From the NCBI GenBank assembly GCA_003134995.1, contig PLDC01000017.1:280077-344076 (forward strand): a DNA stretch of 64,000 nt, written 5' to 3'. The translations under genes were made by a program, and so were the position numbers. Positions 10,313-19,632 of this stretch are shown piece by piece (within the stretch, counting starts at the first letter, position 1; the number at the start of each line of letters is the position of its first letter). The notes beneath the pieces were generated by a model, which saw only the letters and a list, made by a program, of their open reading frames with translations, was not told the origin of the DNA and did not search any database. The DNA is from Acidobacteriaceae bacterium. GTDB taxonomy: Bacteria > Acidobacteriota > Terriglobia > Terriglobales > Acidobacteriaceae.

Positions 10313-12151
10313 ATGGCTACTACGGATATTGCGCCCCAGGGTACTGGCGGGCAGTTGGGACGCAAACGCATCGTTAACGACATGAGCATTCAGGTTGCGA
10401 CCGTGAATGGCTCGGGCTCGCAAAGTTCGAATACGGTTCTGCTGCGGGCGATTTTTCAGATGGGCGTGCCGATTTCGGGCAAGAATCTTTTTCCTTCGAA
10501 CATTGCCGGCCTGCCGACCTGGTATACGATTCGCGCCAACAAAGATGGCTACATTGGCCGGAAGAAAGAAATCGATTTCCTGGTGGCGATGAATGCCGAG
10601 ACCGCGCAGGACGACGTAATGTCGCTAGCGGCGGGAGCGTCGGTACTTTATGACGAGCCGCTCGGGCTCGACAAGCTGCGCAACGATTTGATTTTTTATT
10701 CGGTGCCTTACGACAAACTGGTGGCGGCGGTTTGCCCTGAGGCGAAGCTGCGCAAACTCGTAAAGAACATGGTGTACGTGGGCGTGGTCGCGCAGCTTCT
10801 CGAAATCGAGATGGGCGAAGTGGAGAAGGCGATCCGCAAGCAGTTTGCAGCGAAGGTGAAGGCGGCAAACCTGAATCTGGCTGCAGCGCAGGCGGGATTC
10901 GATTATGCAAAGGCGAGCCTGCAGAAACGCGGGGCGTTCTACATTGAGCGCATGAACAAGACCGCGGGGAAGATCATTATCGACGGCAATTCGGCTGCGG
11001 CGCTGGGCTGTATGTTCGCCGGATGCACTGTTGTGACGTGGTATCCGATCACGCCATCGTCTTCGCTGGTGGAGACGATGATCGATTACATGAAGGATTA
11101 TCGCATCGGGCCGGATGGCAAAGCGACGTTTGCCATTGTGCAGGCGGAGGATGAACTGGCGGCGATCGGCATGGTGATTGGCGCGGGATGGGCGGGAGCG
11201 CGCAGCATGACGGCCACCGCGGGCCCGGGCATTTCGTTGATGGCGGAGTTTGCGGGGTTGGCTTATTACGCGGAAATTCCAGGAGTGATTTGGGATATTC
11301 AGCGGGTTGGGCCTTCGACTGGCTTGCCCACGCGCACTTCGCAAGGCGACATTCTTTGCACTGCGTTTCTTTCGCACGGCGATACCAAACACATCATGCT
11401 AATTCCGAACTCGGCGGCAGAATGTTTCAGCATGGCTTCCGACGCCTTCAATCTGGCGGAGCAATTTCAGACGTTGGTCTTTGTCATGTCCGATCTTGAT
11501 CTCGGGATGAATAACTGGATGTCGGATCCGTTTGAATATCCGACTACGCCGATTAAGCGCGGCAAGGTTTTGGACAAGGCGGATCTGGAGAAGCTGGGCG
11601 GGTTTGCGCGGTACAGAGATTTGGATGGGGATGGCGTGGGCTATCGCACGCTGCCGGGAACGGAGCATCCGGCGGCGGCGTACTTTACGCGAGGCAGCGG
11701 CCACAACGATAAATCGAATTACAGCGAGCGGCCGGACGATTACGAAAATAATATGGAGCGGCTGAATCGCAAGTTTGAGACAGCGCGATCGTTTGTGCCG
11801 CGGCCGGAGATTCTTAAGGGCGAAAAAGCGAAGATTGGAATCATCGCTTATGGAACGTCGCACTGGGGGATTATCGAGAGCCGCGATCAGTTGCGGAATG
11901 AATATGCGATTGAGACTGATTATCTGCGGCTGCGGGCTTATCCTTTTACGCGCGAAGTGCACGACTTCATCGAGCAGCATGAACGTGTGTATGTGGTGGA
12001 GCAAAACCGCGATGCGCAGATGCTGACTTTGCTCAAGCTTGATCTGAAACCCGAACTGACTACGCGGCTGCGCAGCATCAGCCATCTCGACGGGCTGCCG
12101 CTCGATGCGCGTTCCGTCACAGACGAACTCAGCACCATGGAGGGTAAGTAA
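10313..12151 (+). CDS. korA: 2-oxoacid:ferredoxin oxidoreductase, fused gamma-alpha subunit
   Basis: The larger subunit of a 2-oxoacid:acceptor (probably 2-oxoglutarate:ferredoxin) oxidoreductase that converts a 2-oxoacid and CoA to acyl-CoA, CO2 and reduced ferredoxin. The gamma domain (about residues 20-200; GKNLFPSNIAGLPTWY) precedes the alpha domain (from about 222), with WYPITPSSSL and the TATAGPGISLMAE loop that faces the thiamine diphosphate of the beta subunit, then a C-terminal transketolase-like domain. This gamma-alpha arrangement is common in KorAB enzymes. A strong Shine-Dalgarno supports ATG 10313. The korB ATG follows directly on the stop codon. Confidence 0.92.
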   Translation: MATTDIAPQGTGGQLGRKRIVNDMSIQVATVNGSGSQSSNTVLLRAIFQMGVPISGKNLFPSNIAGLPTWYTIRANKDGYIGRKKEIDFLVAMNAETAQDDVMSLAAGASVLYDEPLGLDKLRNDLIFYSVPYDKLVAAVCPEAKLRKLVKNMVYVGVVAQLLEIEMGEVEKAIRKQFAAKVKAANLNLAAAQAGFDYAKASLQKRGAFYIERMNKTAGKIIIDGNSAAALGCMFAGCTVVTWYPITPSSSLVETMIDYMKDYRIGPDGKATFAIVQAEDELAAIGMVIGAGWAGARSMTATAGPGISLMAEFAGLAYYAEIPGVIWDIQRVGPSTGLPTRTSQGDILCTAFLSHGDTKHIMLIPNSAAECFSMASDAFNLAEQFQTLVFVMSDLDLGMNNWMSDPFEYPTTPIKRGKVLDKADLEKLGGFARYRDLDGDGVGYRTLPGTEHPAAAYFTRGSGHNDKSNYSERPDDYENNMERLNRKFETARSFVPRPEILKGEKAKIGIIAYGTSHWGIIESRDQLRNEYAIETDYLRLRAYPFTREVHDFIEQHERVYVVEQNRDAQMLTLLKLDLKPELTTRLRSISHLDGLPLDARSVTDELSTMEGK

Positions 12152-13192
12152 ATGGCGACTACGCCTACCGCAGAACCGAAAAGCAATCGCATCGGCCTGA
12201 GTGTTATCGACTACAAGGGTGGCAAGACTACTTTGTGCGCCGGCTGCGGGCATAATGCTATTTCAGAGCGCATCATCGAAGCCATGTATGACATGGGAGT
12301 GCAGCCGGAGCGGGTTGCGAAGCTGAGCGGGATTGGTTGCTCGTCGAAGAGTCCCGCTTATTTCATGAACCGTTCGCACAGTTTTAATTCTGTGCATGGA
12401 CGCATGCCGTCGGTCGCGACTGGAGCGATGTTGGCGAATCGCAATCTGATTGCTTTGGGCGTTAGCGGCGATGGTGACACGGCTTCGATCGGCATTGGGC
12501 AGTTTGTTCACCTCATGCGCCGTAATCTGCCGATGATTTACATCATCGAAGATAACGGAGTGTACGGTCTTACCAAGGGGCAGTTTTCCGCAACTGCTGA
12601 TTTGGGGTCGAAGTTGAAGTCGGGCGTGATCAACGATCTTCCTCCGATCGATACTTGCGGGCTGGCCATCGAGTTGGGGGCCACGTTTGTTGGGCGGTCG
12701 TTCTCCGGCGACAAGCGGCAGTTGAGCACGATGCTGAAGGCCGCGATTGCGCATCACGGTACCGTGATGCTCGATGTGGTTTCGCCTTGCGTGACGTTTA
12801 ACGATCATGAGGGTTCGACGAAGTCTTACAAGTATGTGAAGGATCACGAAGAGACTTTGCAGGAGATGAGCTTCGTCCCGCACTTCGAAGAGATTGATGT
12901 GGAGTACGATCCGGGGACGACGGTCAACGTCACGATGCACGACGGTTCCAGCTTGCGTTTGCGGAAGTTGGAGGAGGATTATGATCCGACGAACCGGATT
13001 GCGGCTATGACCCGCTTGAGTCAGGCTCATGAACACGGCGAAGTTTTGACCGGGGTGTTCTACGTGAACACCAAGGCGCCAAGTTTTCTCGACATGCTGA
13101 ATATGGTCGATCAGCCCCTGGCTACGCTGCCGGAATCGGTTACGCGGCCGGGCAAGGCAGCGCTGGAAGCGGCTATGGAAGAGTTGCGGTAA
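12152..13192 (+). CDS. korB: 2-oxoacid:ferredoxin oxidoreductase beta subunit
   Basis: The thiamine-diphosphate-binding subunit. TLCAGCGHN at about residue 29 is the pyrophosphate/[4Fe-4S] end motif, and GVSGDGDTASIG (about 107) followed by IEDNGVYGLTKGQ (about 130) is the GDG...N Mg-ThDP motif. Length 346 aa is usual. No separate ferredoxin-like delta subunit is encoded nearby, so electrons probably go to a free ferredoxin. The start abuts the korA stop, with GGAGGG inside korA as ribosome-binding site, implying translational coupling. The preference for 2-oxoglutarate is inferred from the gene arrangement. Confidence 0.93.
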   Translation: MATTPTAEPKSNRIGLSVIDYKGGKTTLCAGCGHNAISERIIEAMYDMGVQPERVAKLSGIGCSSKSPAYFMNRSHSFNSVHGRMPSVATGAMLANRNLIALGVSGDGDTASIGIGQFVHLMRRNLPMIYIIEDNGVYGLTKGQFSATADLGSKLKSGVINDLPPIDTCGLAIELGATFVGRSFSGDKRQLSTMLKAAIAHHGTVMLDVVSPCVTFNDHEGSTKSYKYVKDHEETLQEMSFVPHFEEIDVEYDPGTTVNVTMHDGSSLRLRKLEEDYDPTNRIAAMTRLSQAHEHGEVLTGVFYVNTKAPSFLDMLNMVDQPLATLPESVTRPGKAALEAAMEELR

Positions 13193-13238
13193 AACGGGTT
13201 TCGGCTGTGGGCTCCGCGCTCGGGCCGCCGAAAAGAAA

Positions 13239-13336
13239 AGCAGGTTCCTCACCCGGCCTTCGGCCCGGTTCGGAATGACAGAATTTTGGAGAGGGTTCGG
13301 CCGAGGCTCGATCGCCGAAGCCCGAAGCCCGGTCCG
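13239..13336. repeat. Intergenic palindromic repeats (GGAATGACAG type and GAAGC type)
   Basis: The korB-cytochrome c gap holds an element with GCAGGTTCCTC, a CCGGCCTTCGGCCCGG hairpin and GGAATGACAG, the reverse complement of the TGTCATTCCGA...GGAACCTGC element at 63612-63664. It is followed by a GAAGCCCGAAGCCCGG stretch of the GAAGC family. Confidence 0.6.
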
Positions 13337-13338
13337 GT

Positions 13339-14124
13339 CTATTTCGGCGAGGTCGAACTTCCAGACTGCAAGCCTAGTCCTGATCCGTAGTATTCCGCCA
13401 AGGCCTTCCGTTCTTCTTCCGTGAGCAAGGCTGCAATCGTGCGCATGGGCTCGTTGATGTCGTTGGTTCGCGTCCCGTTTGCGAATGCTTCGAGCTGGAT
13501 GAGAACGTAATCCGTGTTTTGGGTCATGAGCGACGGAACTCCGGGACGATAGGCTACCGGGCCATGACAGGCCTGGCACGGCGGAATGCCGCGCTCACCG
13601 TCTCCGAAGGAAACCAGGTGCGTCGCGATTGCCGCGTGACCCTGATCGGGCCGGGATTGCGGAAAGGCTCGGTTATCCTGGGGATCGGTGAAGACGGGCA
13701 GCTTTGAAAAATAGGCGACGACATCGGCTTCGTCGCGGGGCGAGAGCGAAGCTGCTATGGGGTCCATCGCGTGGGAGAGACGTTTCTGAGTTCGGAAATC
13801 TTCCAATTGCTTCCAGATTGCGAGTTTGTTCAGGCCCGCCAGGTTCGGGGTCGACGCTCTTGCGCTGAAACCTTCGTCTCCATGGCAATGGCCGCACCTT
13901 TTTGCCAGCAGCAGCCCGCGAAAGGCATCTCCGGAAGACGCCGCCGCTATCGTTTCTGGCGTCCAAGCTACATTGGATGGAACTCGATCTGGGGGACTAT
14001 CGCCCGCCTGGAGCAAGAGCGCACATGCGGCCAGTGTGACAAGAAGTGTAAAGCCCAAAGTCAGCGCAGCCTTGGGGCGCGGAAGATTCGCGGCAGAAGC
14101 CGCAGGCCGGTTATTGCGCAGCAC
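13339..14124 (-). CDS. Dihaem cytochrome c (c4-like)
   Basis: An exported or membrane-anchored electron carrier: one N-terminal hydrophobic segment (ALTLGFTLLVTLAACALLL) and two haem-binding CXXCH motifs, CGHCH in the first half and CQACH in the second, in the tandem arrangement of cytochrome c4. I place the start at GTG 14124, preceded by GGAGAAAGAGG; it overlaps the end of the upstream CuA gene by 14 nt. A longer frame reaches 14175 but overlaps that gene by 65 nt. It probably delivers electrons to the CuA protein encoded just upstream. Confidence 0.85.
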   Translation of the reverse strand: MLRNNRPAASAANLPRPKAALTLGFTLLVTLAACALLLQAGDSPPDRVPSNVAWTPETIAAASSGDAFRGLLLAKRCGHCHGDEGFSARASTPNLAGLNKLAIWKQLEDFRTQKRLSHAMDPIAASLSPRDEADVVAYFSKLPVFTDPQDNRAFPQSRPDQGHAAIATHLVSFGDGERGIPPCQACHGPVAYRPGVPSLMTQNTDYVLIQLEAFANGTRTNDINEPMRTIAALLTEEERKALAEYYGSGLGLQSGSSTSPK

Positions 14125-14632
14125 AGGTTCCTCTTTCTCCGGGCTGCAGGGTGGGGAACTGATCGCGCGGCACAACTTTCACTTCTGATCGCATAGCGTA
14201 ATGTCCTGCACCGCAAAATTCGCGGCAGACGGTTTTGTAGTCGCCGGCCTTGGGAAACTGAAGTTGAGTCTGGCTTACCGTGCCCGGCAAGACTTTCACT
14301 GCATCGTCAGTACCGTTGAATGTGAGCGAGTGCACGGCGTCGGCGCTGGTGATGCGAAGATGAACTGGAACTCCAACAGGAACCACGATGCAGTGCGGGA
14401 TGAACAGGTATTGCTGCGCGATCATGCGCACGGTGACCGAGCCGTCTGAATTTTGTTCGGTTCCTAGATTGTTCTCTACGAACTCTCCCGCCAGGTGCAG
14501 CGACAGAGGATCGACGTGATGGCCCCTAAGAAAATGCAGAAGAGGAACGTCGATCTGGTAGTAGCGCGTGGCAGGGATCAGGCTCAGGGCGAATGCCCAG
14601 AGGAACAACGTTCGCAGCTTTCGCCAGTTCAC
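14111..14632 (-). CDS. CuA-type cytochrome c oxidase subunit II, orphan
   Basis: A short (173 aa) subunit II with a single N-terminal membrane segment and a cupredoxin domain carrying a full CuA ligand set: His in VHSLTF, then CREFCGAGHYAM (two Cys, Glu, His, Met). One membrane helix and short length resemble subunit II of ba3/B-type oxidases rather than the two-helix A-type protein at 43.1-43.9 kb. The start is a GTG 12 nt after the ileS stop, so it sits in the ileS transcript. No subunit I gene lies nearby. Its partner must be elsewhere, or it serves another role such as copper relay. Confidence 0.85.
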   Translation of the reverse strand: MNWRKLRTLFLWAFALSLIPATRYYQIDVPLLHFLRGHHVDPLSLHLAGEFVENNLGTEQNSDGSVTVRMIAQQYLFIPHCIVVPVGVPVHLRITSADAVHSLTFNGTDDAVKVLPGTVSQTQLQFPKAGDYKTVCREFCGAGHYAMRSEVKVVPRDQFPTLQPGERGTCAAQ

Positions 14633-14644
14633 AGGTCGCTCGAT

Positions 14645-17488
14645 TTACTGGGCAGCTTCCAGTTCTTTCAACACGGCGCTGCAACGCTCGCAGACTGTCG
14701 GATACGTTTTGTCCTCGCCAACGCGGGTTGAGTAATTCCAGCAGCGCTCGCACTTGGCTCCATCCGCTTTCTTCACTTCGACGTGTACGCTTGCTGTGCC
14801 ATTGCCGGAGGCCTGAGTCAGCGTTGCTGCGGAGACGATGAACAGATAACGCAGTTCGTCAGCGTGGCGAGACAGCACGGAATAGATTGTGTCAGGAGCA
14901 GAAATGCTAACTTGGGCCTCGAGGCCGGTGCCGATGAGCTTATTGTTGCGCGCTTCTTCGAGCGCTTTGAGAACCTCATCGCGGACGGAACGAAGCGTTA
15001 TCCAATCCTGAGCGGACTTCTCATCGCAGGCAGCGCCGTTCGCGCCAAGAATTTCCGCCGCGGAAGGGAACAGCGCGAGGTGCACGCTTTCGCCTCGTCC
15101 CGTGGTCTTCGGCAAGTAATCCCAAACCTCTTCTGAGGTGAAGCTCATGATGGGAGCAAGGAGACGAACCAGAGTTTCTCCGATATGCCAGATCGCGGTC
15201 TGCGCACTGCGGCGCTTGGGCGACTTAGGCGCGGAGATGTAAAGGCGGTCTTTCAGCACATCGAAATAGAACGCGCTGAGGTCGACGATACAGAAATGAT
15301 TCAGACGATGATAGATCTTGTGGAAGGCGAACTCGTCATATGAGGTGCGCACATCGGCGGCGAAGGCCTGAGTCTGGCACAGCATGTACTGATCGAGTGG
15401 TTCCATGTTCTCGAATGCAACCGCACCGGCCTCGGGATTGAAGTCTCCGAGATTTCCGAGGATGTAGCGGAAGGTGTTGCGAATCTTGCGATAGTTTTCG
15501 GCGACCGTCAGCATGAGGCGCTCTGAGCCGACGACGTCTTCACGGAAATCGACCGACGCTACCCACAAGCGAACGACTTCTCCACCGAGCCTGTTCGCGA
15601 TGTCGACAGGGTCCACGTCGTTGCCACGCGACTTTGACATGGCCTGGCCCTTTTCGTCGAGCGTCCATCCGGGCGTGACTACATTTTTGTACGGCGGAGT
15701 TCCGTGCGTGCCCATGGCACAGAGCAGAGACGACTGGAACCAGCCGCGATATTGGTCACCTCCTTCGAGATAAAGATCGGACGGCCAGGGATACGTGGGC
15801 TCATCGGCGATGAGCGCGAGGTAGCTTGCGCCGGATTCGAGCCATACGTCGAAGATGTCGGTTTCCTTCTCGAACTTCGCGCCGCCGCAGTGCGGGCATT
15901 TGGTGTCTGCGGGAAGAAGCGAGTCAGGTTCGGATGTGAACCAGGCATCGGCGCCAGAGCGCGCGAACAGCTCAACGACTTTCTTGTTGATTGCGTGATC
16001 GTTGAGCGGCTTGCCGCAGCCTTCGCACAGAAAAACTGCAATAGGCACGCCCCACACGCGCTGCCGGGAGATGCACCAATCGGGGCGCGTCGCGATCATG
16101 TTTGAGAGCCGCTCTTCGCCCCATGCGGGATCCCACTGCACGTGTTTGATTTCTGCGAGCGTGTGCTGGCGCAGAATGTCGTCCTTGGACTTCTCACCCG
16201 GCATGGGCGTTTCCATCGAGATGAACCACTGCTCGGTAGCACGAAAAATGACGGGATTGTGGCAGCGCCAGCAGTGTGGATAGGAGTGCTCGGTTTTTTC
16301 CGCATGAAGAAGAGCGCCGCGGCTTTTGAGCAAGTCGATGATCGGCTGATTGGCTTCCCAGACACGCTTGCCGGCGTATTCCGGCAGACCGTTGCGCAGA
16401 ATGCCTTTTTCGTCGACGTTGCTGGTGGCGTCGAGACCATACTTCATGCCGGTGATGAAGTCTTCAGCGCCGTGCGAGGGCGCGGTGTGGACTACGCCGG
16501 TGCCGGTGTCCATGGTGACGTACTCTGCGAGCACGCCGAGGATTTTGCGATCGAGGAAGGGATGCTGAAAGTTCAGGTGCTCGAGCTTGCGGCCGGGGAA
16601 GTGTGCCAGTTCGCGCGGATCGGCCAGGTTACACTTTTCCGCAACATCTTTCGCCAGCTTCGATGCCACGATGTAAACCTCGCCGCCGGATTCGAGCGCG
16701 ACATATTCTTCATCCGGATGAAAGGCCACGGCCATCGACGCGGGCAAGGTCCAGGGCGTAGTGGTCCAGATAATGGTTGAAACTTTTTTCCCTGCTAGCG
16801 CGGGATCGATTTTCGATGGATCGTCGAGCAGCGCGTATTTCACCCAGACGGTTGGGTTGGTGTGGTTCTCGTACTCGACCTCGGCTTCGGCTAGCGCAGT
16901 CTCGTCGTGCATGCACCAGTAGACGGCGCGCAGGCCTTTGTAGACGAATCCATTTTCGTAGAACGAGAAGAAAGTGGAAAGCACTACCGACTCGTACTGC
17001 GGATTCATGGTGGCGTATGGCCGGTCAAAGCGGCCGAAGACGCCGATGCGCTTGAACTGTGTGCGCTGCAAGTCGAGAAACTTCTGGGCGTACTTGCGGC
17101 ATTCCGCGCGAACGTCGGTGGGACGCATCTGCAATTTCTTGCCGCCGAGTTCCTTATCGACTTTGATTTCGATGGGCAGGCCGTGGCAATCCCAGCCGGG
17201 GACGTAAGGCGCGTCGAATCCCGCCATGGTTTTCGACTTGACGATGAAATCTTTGAGGCACTTGTTGAGCGCCGTGCCCATGTGGATGGGACCGCTGGTG
17301 TAAGGCGGGCCATCGTGCAGAATGTAGGCGCCTCTGTCGGAACCCTTGCGGGCCTCGCGAATGCGCTCGTAGATTCGCATCTCTTCCCAGCGAGCCAGCA
17401 TTTTTGGCTCATTCTGGGGCAGGTTGGCCTTCATGGGGAAGGCGGTCTTGGGCAGATTGATGGTCTTCTTCAGATCGTCGAACGGCAC
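14645..17488 (-). CDS. ileS: Isoleucine--tRNA ligase
   Basis: A class I aminoacyl-tRNA synthetase charging tRNA-Ile. The conserved N-terminus LKKTINLPKTAFPMKANLPQ is followed by the HIGH-type motif (here PIHMGTALNK), GWDCHGLPIE, an editing (CP1) domain with TDTGTGVVHTAPSHG-type residues, and the AMSKSRGN (KMSKS) loop. The C-terminus has CERCW and CERC, a zinc-binding end. The frame is open to 17743, but GTG 17488 with GGAGAA upstream gives 947 aa, the usual length. It heads a unit with the CuA and cytochrome c genes. Confidence 0.96.
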   Translation of the reverse strand: MPFDDLKKTINLPKTAFPMKANLPQNEPKMLARWEEMRIYERIREARKGSDRGAYILHDGPPYTSGPIHMGTALNKCLKDFIVKSKTMAGFDAPYVPGWDCHGLPIEIKVDKELGGKKLQMRPTDVRAECRKYAQKFLDLQRTQFKRIGVFGRFDRPYATMNPQYESVVLSTFFSFYENGFVYKGLRAVYWCMHDETALAEAEVEYENHTNPTVWVKYALLDDPSKIDPALAGKKVSTIIWTTTPWTLPASMAVAFHPDEEYVALESGGEVYIVASKLAKDVAEKCNLADPRELAHFPGRKLEHLNFQHPFLDRKILGVLAEYVTMDTGTGVVHTAPSHGAEDFITGMKYGLDATSNVDEKGILRNGLPEYAGKRVWEANQPIIDLLKSRGALLHAEKTEHSYPHCWRCHNPVIFRATEQWFISMETPMPGEKSKDDILRQHTLAEIKHVQWDPAWGEERLSNMIATRPDWCISRQRVWGVPIAVFLCEGCGKPLNDHAINKKVVELFARSGADAWFTSEPDSLLPADTKCPHCGGAKFEKETDIFDVWLESGASYLALIADEPTYPWPSDLYLEGGDQYRGWFQSSLLCAMGTHGTPPYKNVVTPGWTLDEKGQAMSKSRGNDVDPVDIANRLGGEVVRLWVASVDFREDVVGSERLMLTVAENYRKIRNTFRYILGNLGDFNPEAGAVAFENMEPLDQYMLCQTQAFAADVRTSYDEFAFHKIYHRLNHFCIVDLSAFYFDVLKDRLYISAPKSPKRRSAQTAIWHIGETLVRLLAPIMSFTSEEVWDYLPKTTGRGESVHLALFPSAAEILGANGAACDEKSAQDWITLRSVRDEVLKALEEARNNKLIGTGLEAQVSISAPDTIYSVLSRHADELRYLFIVSAATLTQASGNGTASVHVEVKKADGAKCERCWNYSTRVGEDKTYPTVCERCSAVLKELEAAQ

Positions 17489-17521
17489 CCGGTGTGGTTC
17501 TCCAAATGATTGAATCTTCTC

Positions 17522-17527
17522 ATTATA
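17522..17527 (-). promoter_or_regulatory. Candidate -10 box for ileS
   Basis: TATAAT on the minus strand, about 34 nt before the chosen GTG start and about 20 nt before its GGAGAA ribosome-binding site. This position supports the shorter ileS start. No strong -35 is visible. The divergent TonB-domain gene starts 343 nt away; the rest of that gap shows nothing else. Confidence 0.45.
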
Positions 17528-17830
17528 GGGAGAGGTGCGGGGAACGTCTATGCGAGCGGAACCGGGAACTCGGAAATACACTTCGTAAACGGGCGCGAGA
17601 AGGGGTACAATTTCGGTAGGGACGTGGAGTTCCGGGCTAGGATCGCCCACTGAGGCGGCCAGGGCCTGATTCTGATTTTGGATTTTTATTGCGGAATTGC
17701 AAGAAGAATATCCGATGGGCAACTTGTTGGTATGCCTGCTCATCTGTGTAAACGGGGCTTTATCAGAAAGATAGCCTGTTCACTACTCTGACGGGGAACT
17801 GAACTTACTAGGAACCGCAACCGGGGAATA

Positions 17831-18826
17831 ATGGCATCCTCAGAAGTAAATCCGAACGTTAATCCTAATCCAGGCAGTGAGCCGGATCTTCATCTTCTGA
17901 TGGCTCCGAGTGAGCCGCTATGGAAGTCGCTATTCCAGGGGCTGGACGAGTTTTTCTTTCCCAAGAAACTTCCGCCTCTGAAACTGGAATCGAAGCCGAT
18001 TCCGGTGAAGGATATCTGGGGCTTCTACAATTACAAGAAGAATGGGGCGATGGGTTCGACGGCAGCGCACGTGATCGTGATTGCTCTGATCATCGGCGGC
18101 ACGATTCTTGTGCGGCGCGCCTTGCCGAAAGCCGAGGCTAAGCCGCAGACCGCGATTTCGTTGATCGATCCCGGGGATTACACGCTGAAGCCCGCGCCCA
18201 CCCAAGCTGGCGGCGGCGGAGGCGGCGGGGATCGCGATGTACTTAAAGCATCGCAGGGGCGTTTGCCGAAGTTCTCGATGCAGCAAATCACGCCGCCCGC
18301 GGCTGTGATTCGAAACGAGAACCCTAAGCTGGCGGTTGAACCTACGGTGGTTGTGCCTCCCGACATTCAGGTTGCGCAGCTTAACATGCCGAACCTTGGC
18401 GACCCGAAATCGACTGCGGTCATTCCGTCGAACGGGACAGGGTCAGGCAGCGGTATTGGATCGGGATCTGGTGGCGGTGTTGGCTCGGGCACAGGGCCGG
18501 GCGTAGGTCCGGGAACTGGCGGCGGCATGGGCGGAGGTGTTTTCCGCATCGGCAAGGGCGTGACCCCGCCGCGCGTGATTTATCAAACCGATCCGGAGTT
18601 TTCCGAAGAGGCGCGCAAGGCGAAGTATCAGGGAACCTGTGTTCTGGGCCTGGTGGTCGACGCCAACGGCCATCCCACGGCGATTCGGGTGATTAATGCG
18701 CTGGGCATGGGTCTTGATGAGAAGGCCATCGAATCCGTCAAGAACTGGAAATTTGAACCGGGTAAGAAAGACGGGCACGATGTAGCGGTTGAGATTGCGG
18801 TTGAAGTTGACTTTCACTTGTACTGA
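17831..18826 (+). CDS. TonB-family energy transducer protein
   Basis: An inner-membrane protein that would link the proton-motive force to outer-membrane receptors. A cytoplasmic segment (1-80) precedes one membrane helix (HVIVIALIIGGTILV, about 82-97), a Gly/Ser-rich periplasmic linker (about 195-240) and a C-terminal TonB domain (VIYQTDPEFSEEARKAKYQG, then LVVDANG and VKNWKFEPG). The cytoplasmic part before the helix is longer than in E. coli TonB, as is common in Acidobacteriota. GGGGAA lies just before ATG 17831. ExbB/ExbD are not in the window. Confidence 0.88.
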   Translation: MASSEVNPNVNPNPGSEPDLHLLMAPSEPLWKSLFQGLDEFFFPKKLPPLKLESKPIPVKDIWGFYNYKKNGAMGSTAAHVIVIALIIGGTILVRRALPKAEAKPQTAISLIDPGDYTLKPAPTQAGGGGGGGDRDVLKASQGRLPKFSMQQITPPAAVIRNENPKLAVEPTVVVPPDIQVAQLNMPNLGDPKSTAVIPSNGTGSGSGIGSGSGGGVGSGTGPGVGPGTGGGMGGGVFRIGKGVTPPRVIYQTDPEFSEEARKAKYQGTCVLGLVVDANGHPTAIRVINALGMGLDEKAIESVKNWKFEPGKKDGHDVAVEIAVEVDFHLY

Positions 18827-18860
18827 GTTTTTCCGCTCTTAGTTCTCGTTTTTCATTGCG

Positions 18861-19544
18861 CTAAACCTTTCGAAGCACCGCCAGGTGCGATAGCACTCGC
18901 TGTTTAAATCCCAGCCTGTTGTACAACTCGATCGCGCGCACATTGTCTTCGCGCACGTGCAGGAACGGCGTTTCACCTCGCTCGCATATGCGACGCATCA
19001 CCTCCATCATCAGGATGCGGGCGTAGCCGTGGCCAGTGTGGTCGGGATGTGTGCAGACGGCGCTCACCTCGGTGTAGCCGGGAACTTTCAGTCGCTCGCC
19101 GGCCATGGCTACAAGCTTTCCGTCGCGCCGAATTCCCAGGTATGTTCCCAGTTCATGAGTGCGCCGGTTGAAGGGGCCGGGCTTTGTGAGCGCAGTGAGT
19201 TCCAGCATTTCAGGCACGTCCGCTGCGCCGAGATCGACGATCTCTTGATCAGACGAGGATCGCGGGGGCGGAGCGCTCGCCTCGTACACCATCTGAGGCA
19301 TTGTGGTGGAGGCGACGAGGTTCCATCCGGGGCGTGGTTCGTGAGGCGTGGCGAGAAAAAGCGCAATCGTTCCCGGTCCGTGCAGCAGTCCCGCCAGCGA
19401 TTCGTATCCTCGGTCTGTCGGCTCGAGAAATGCGGACAGGGAAGTGATCTCCGGTATGAATCGGCGGGCTTGATCGAAGGACTCGGCGAACTTGGCGTAC
19501 CGCGTCATTAGAGAGTGCCAGATCACGTTGTCGAGAGGATGCAT
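18861..19544 (-). CDS. GNAT-family N-acetyltransferase
   Basis: The C-terminal half is a GNAT fold: VSAVCTHPDHTGHGYARILM is the acetyl-CoA pyrophosphate-binding motif A (Q/RxxGxG/A type, here HTGHGYA), and NVRAIELYNRLGF is motif B. The N-terminal half is a degenerate acetyltransferase-like domain, as in FR47-like proteins. The substrate is unknown. It lies 88 nt downstream of murI on the same strand and may share its transcript. Confidence 0.85.
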   Translation of the reverse strand: MHPLDNVIWHSLMTRYAKFAESFDQARRFIPEITSLSAFLEPTDRGYESLAGLLHGPGTIALFLATPHEPRPGWNLVASTTMPQMVYEASAPPPRSSSDQEIVDLGAADVPEMLELTALTKPGPFNRRTHELGTYLGIRRDGKLVAMAGERLKVPGYTEVSAVCTHPDHTGHGYARILMMEVMRRICERGETPFLHVREDNVRAIELYNRLGFKQRVLSHLAVLRKV

Positions 19545-19632
19545 GTCTAGTTAACGGAATTAATTTCAGGGTAGAGTGATCGGATGCCCCTCAGGCACAG
19601 TAATTCTATGCGTCTGTTCCCTCCGGGGCCCT

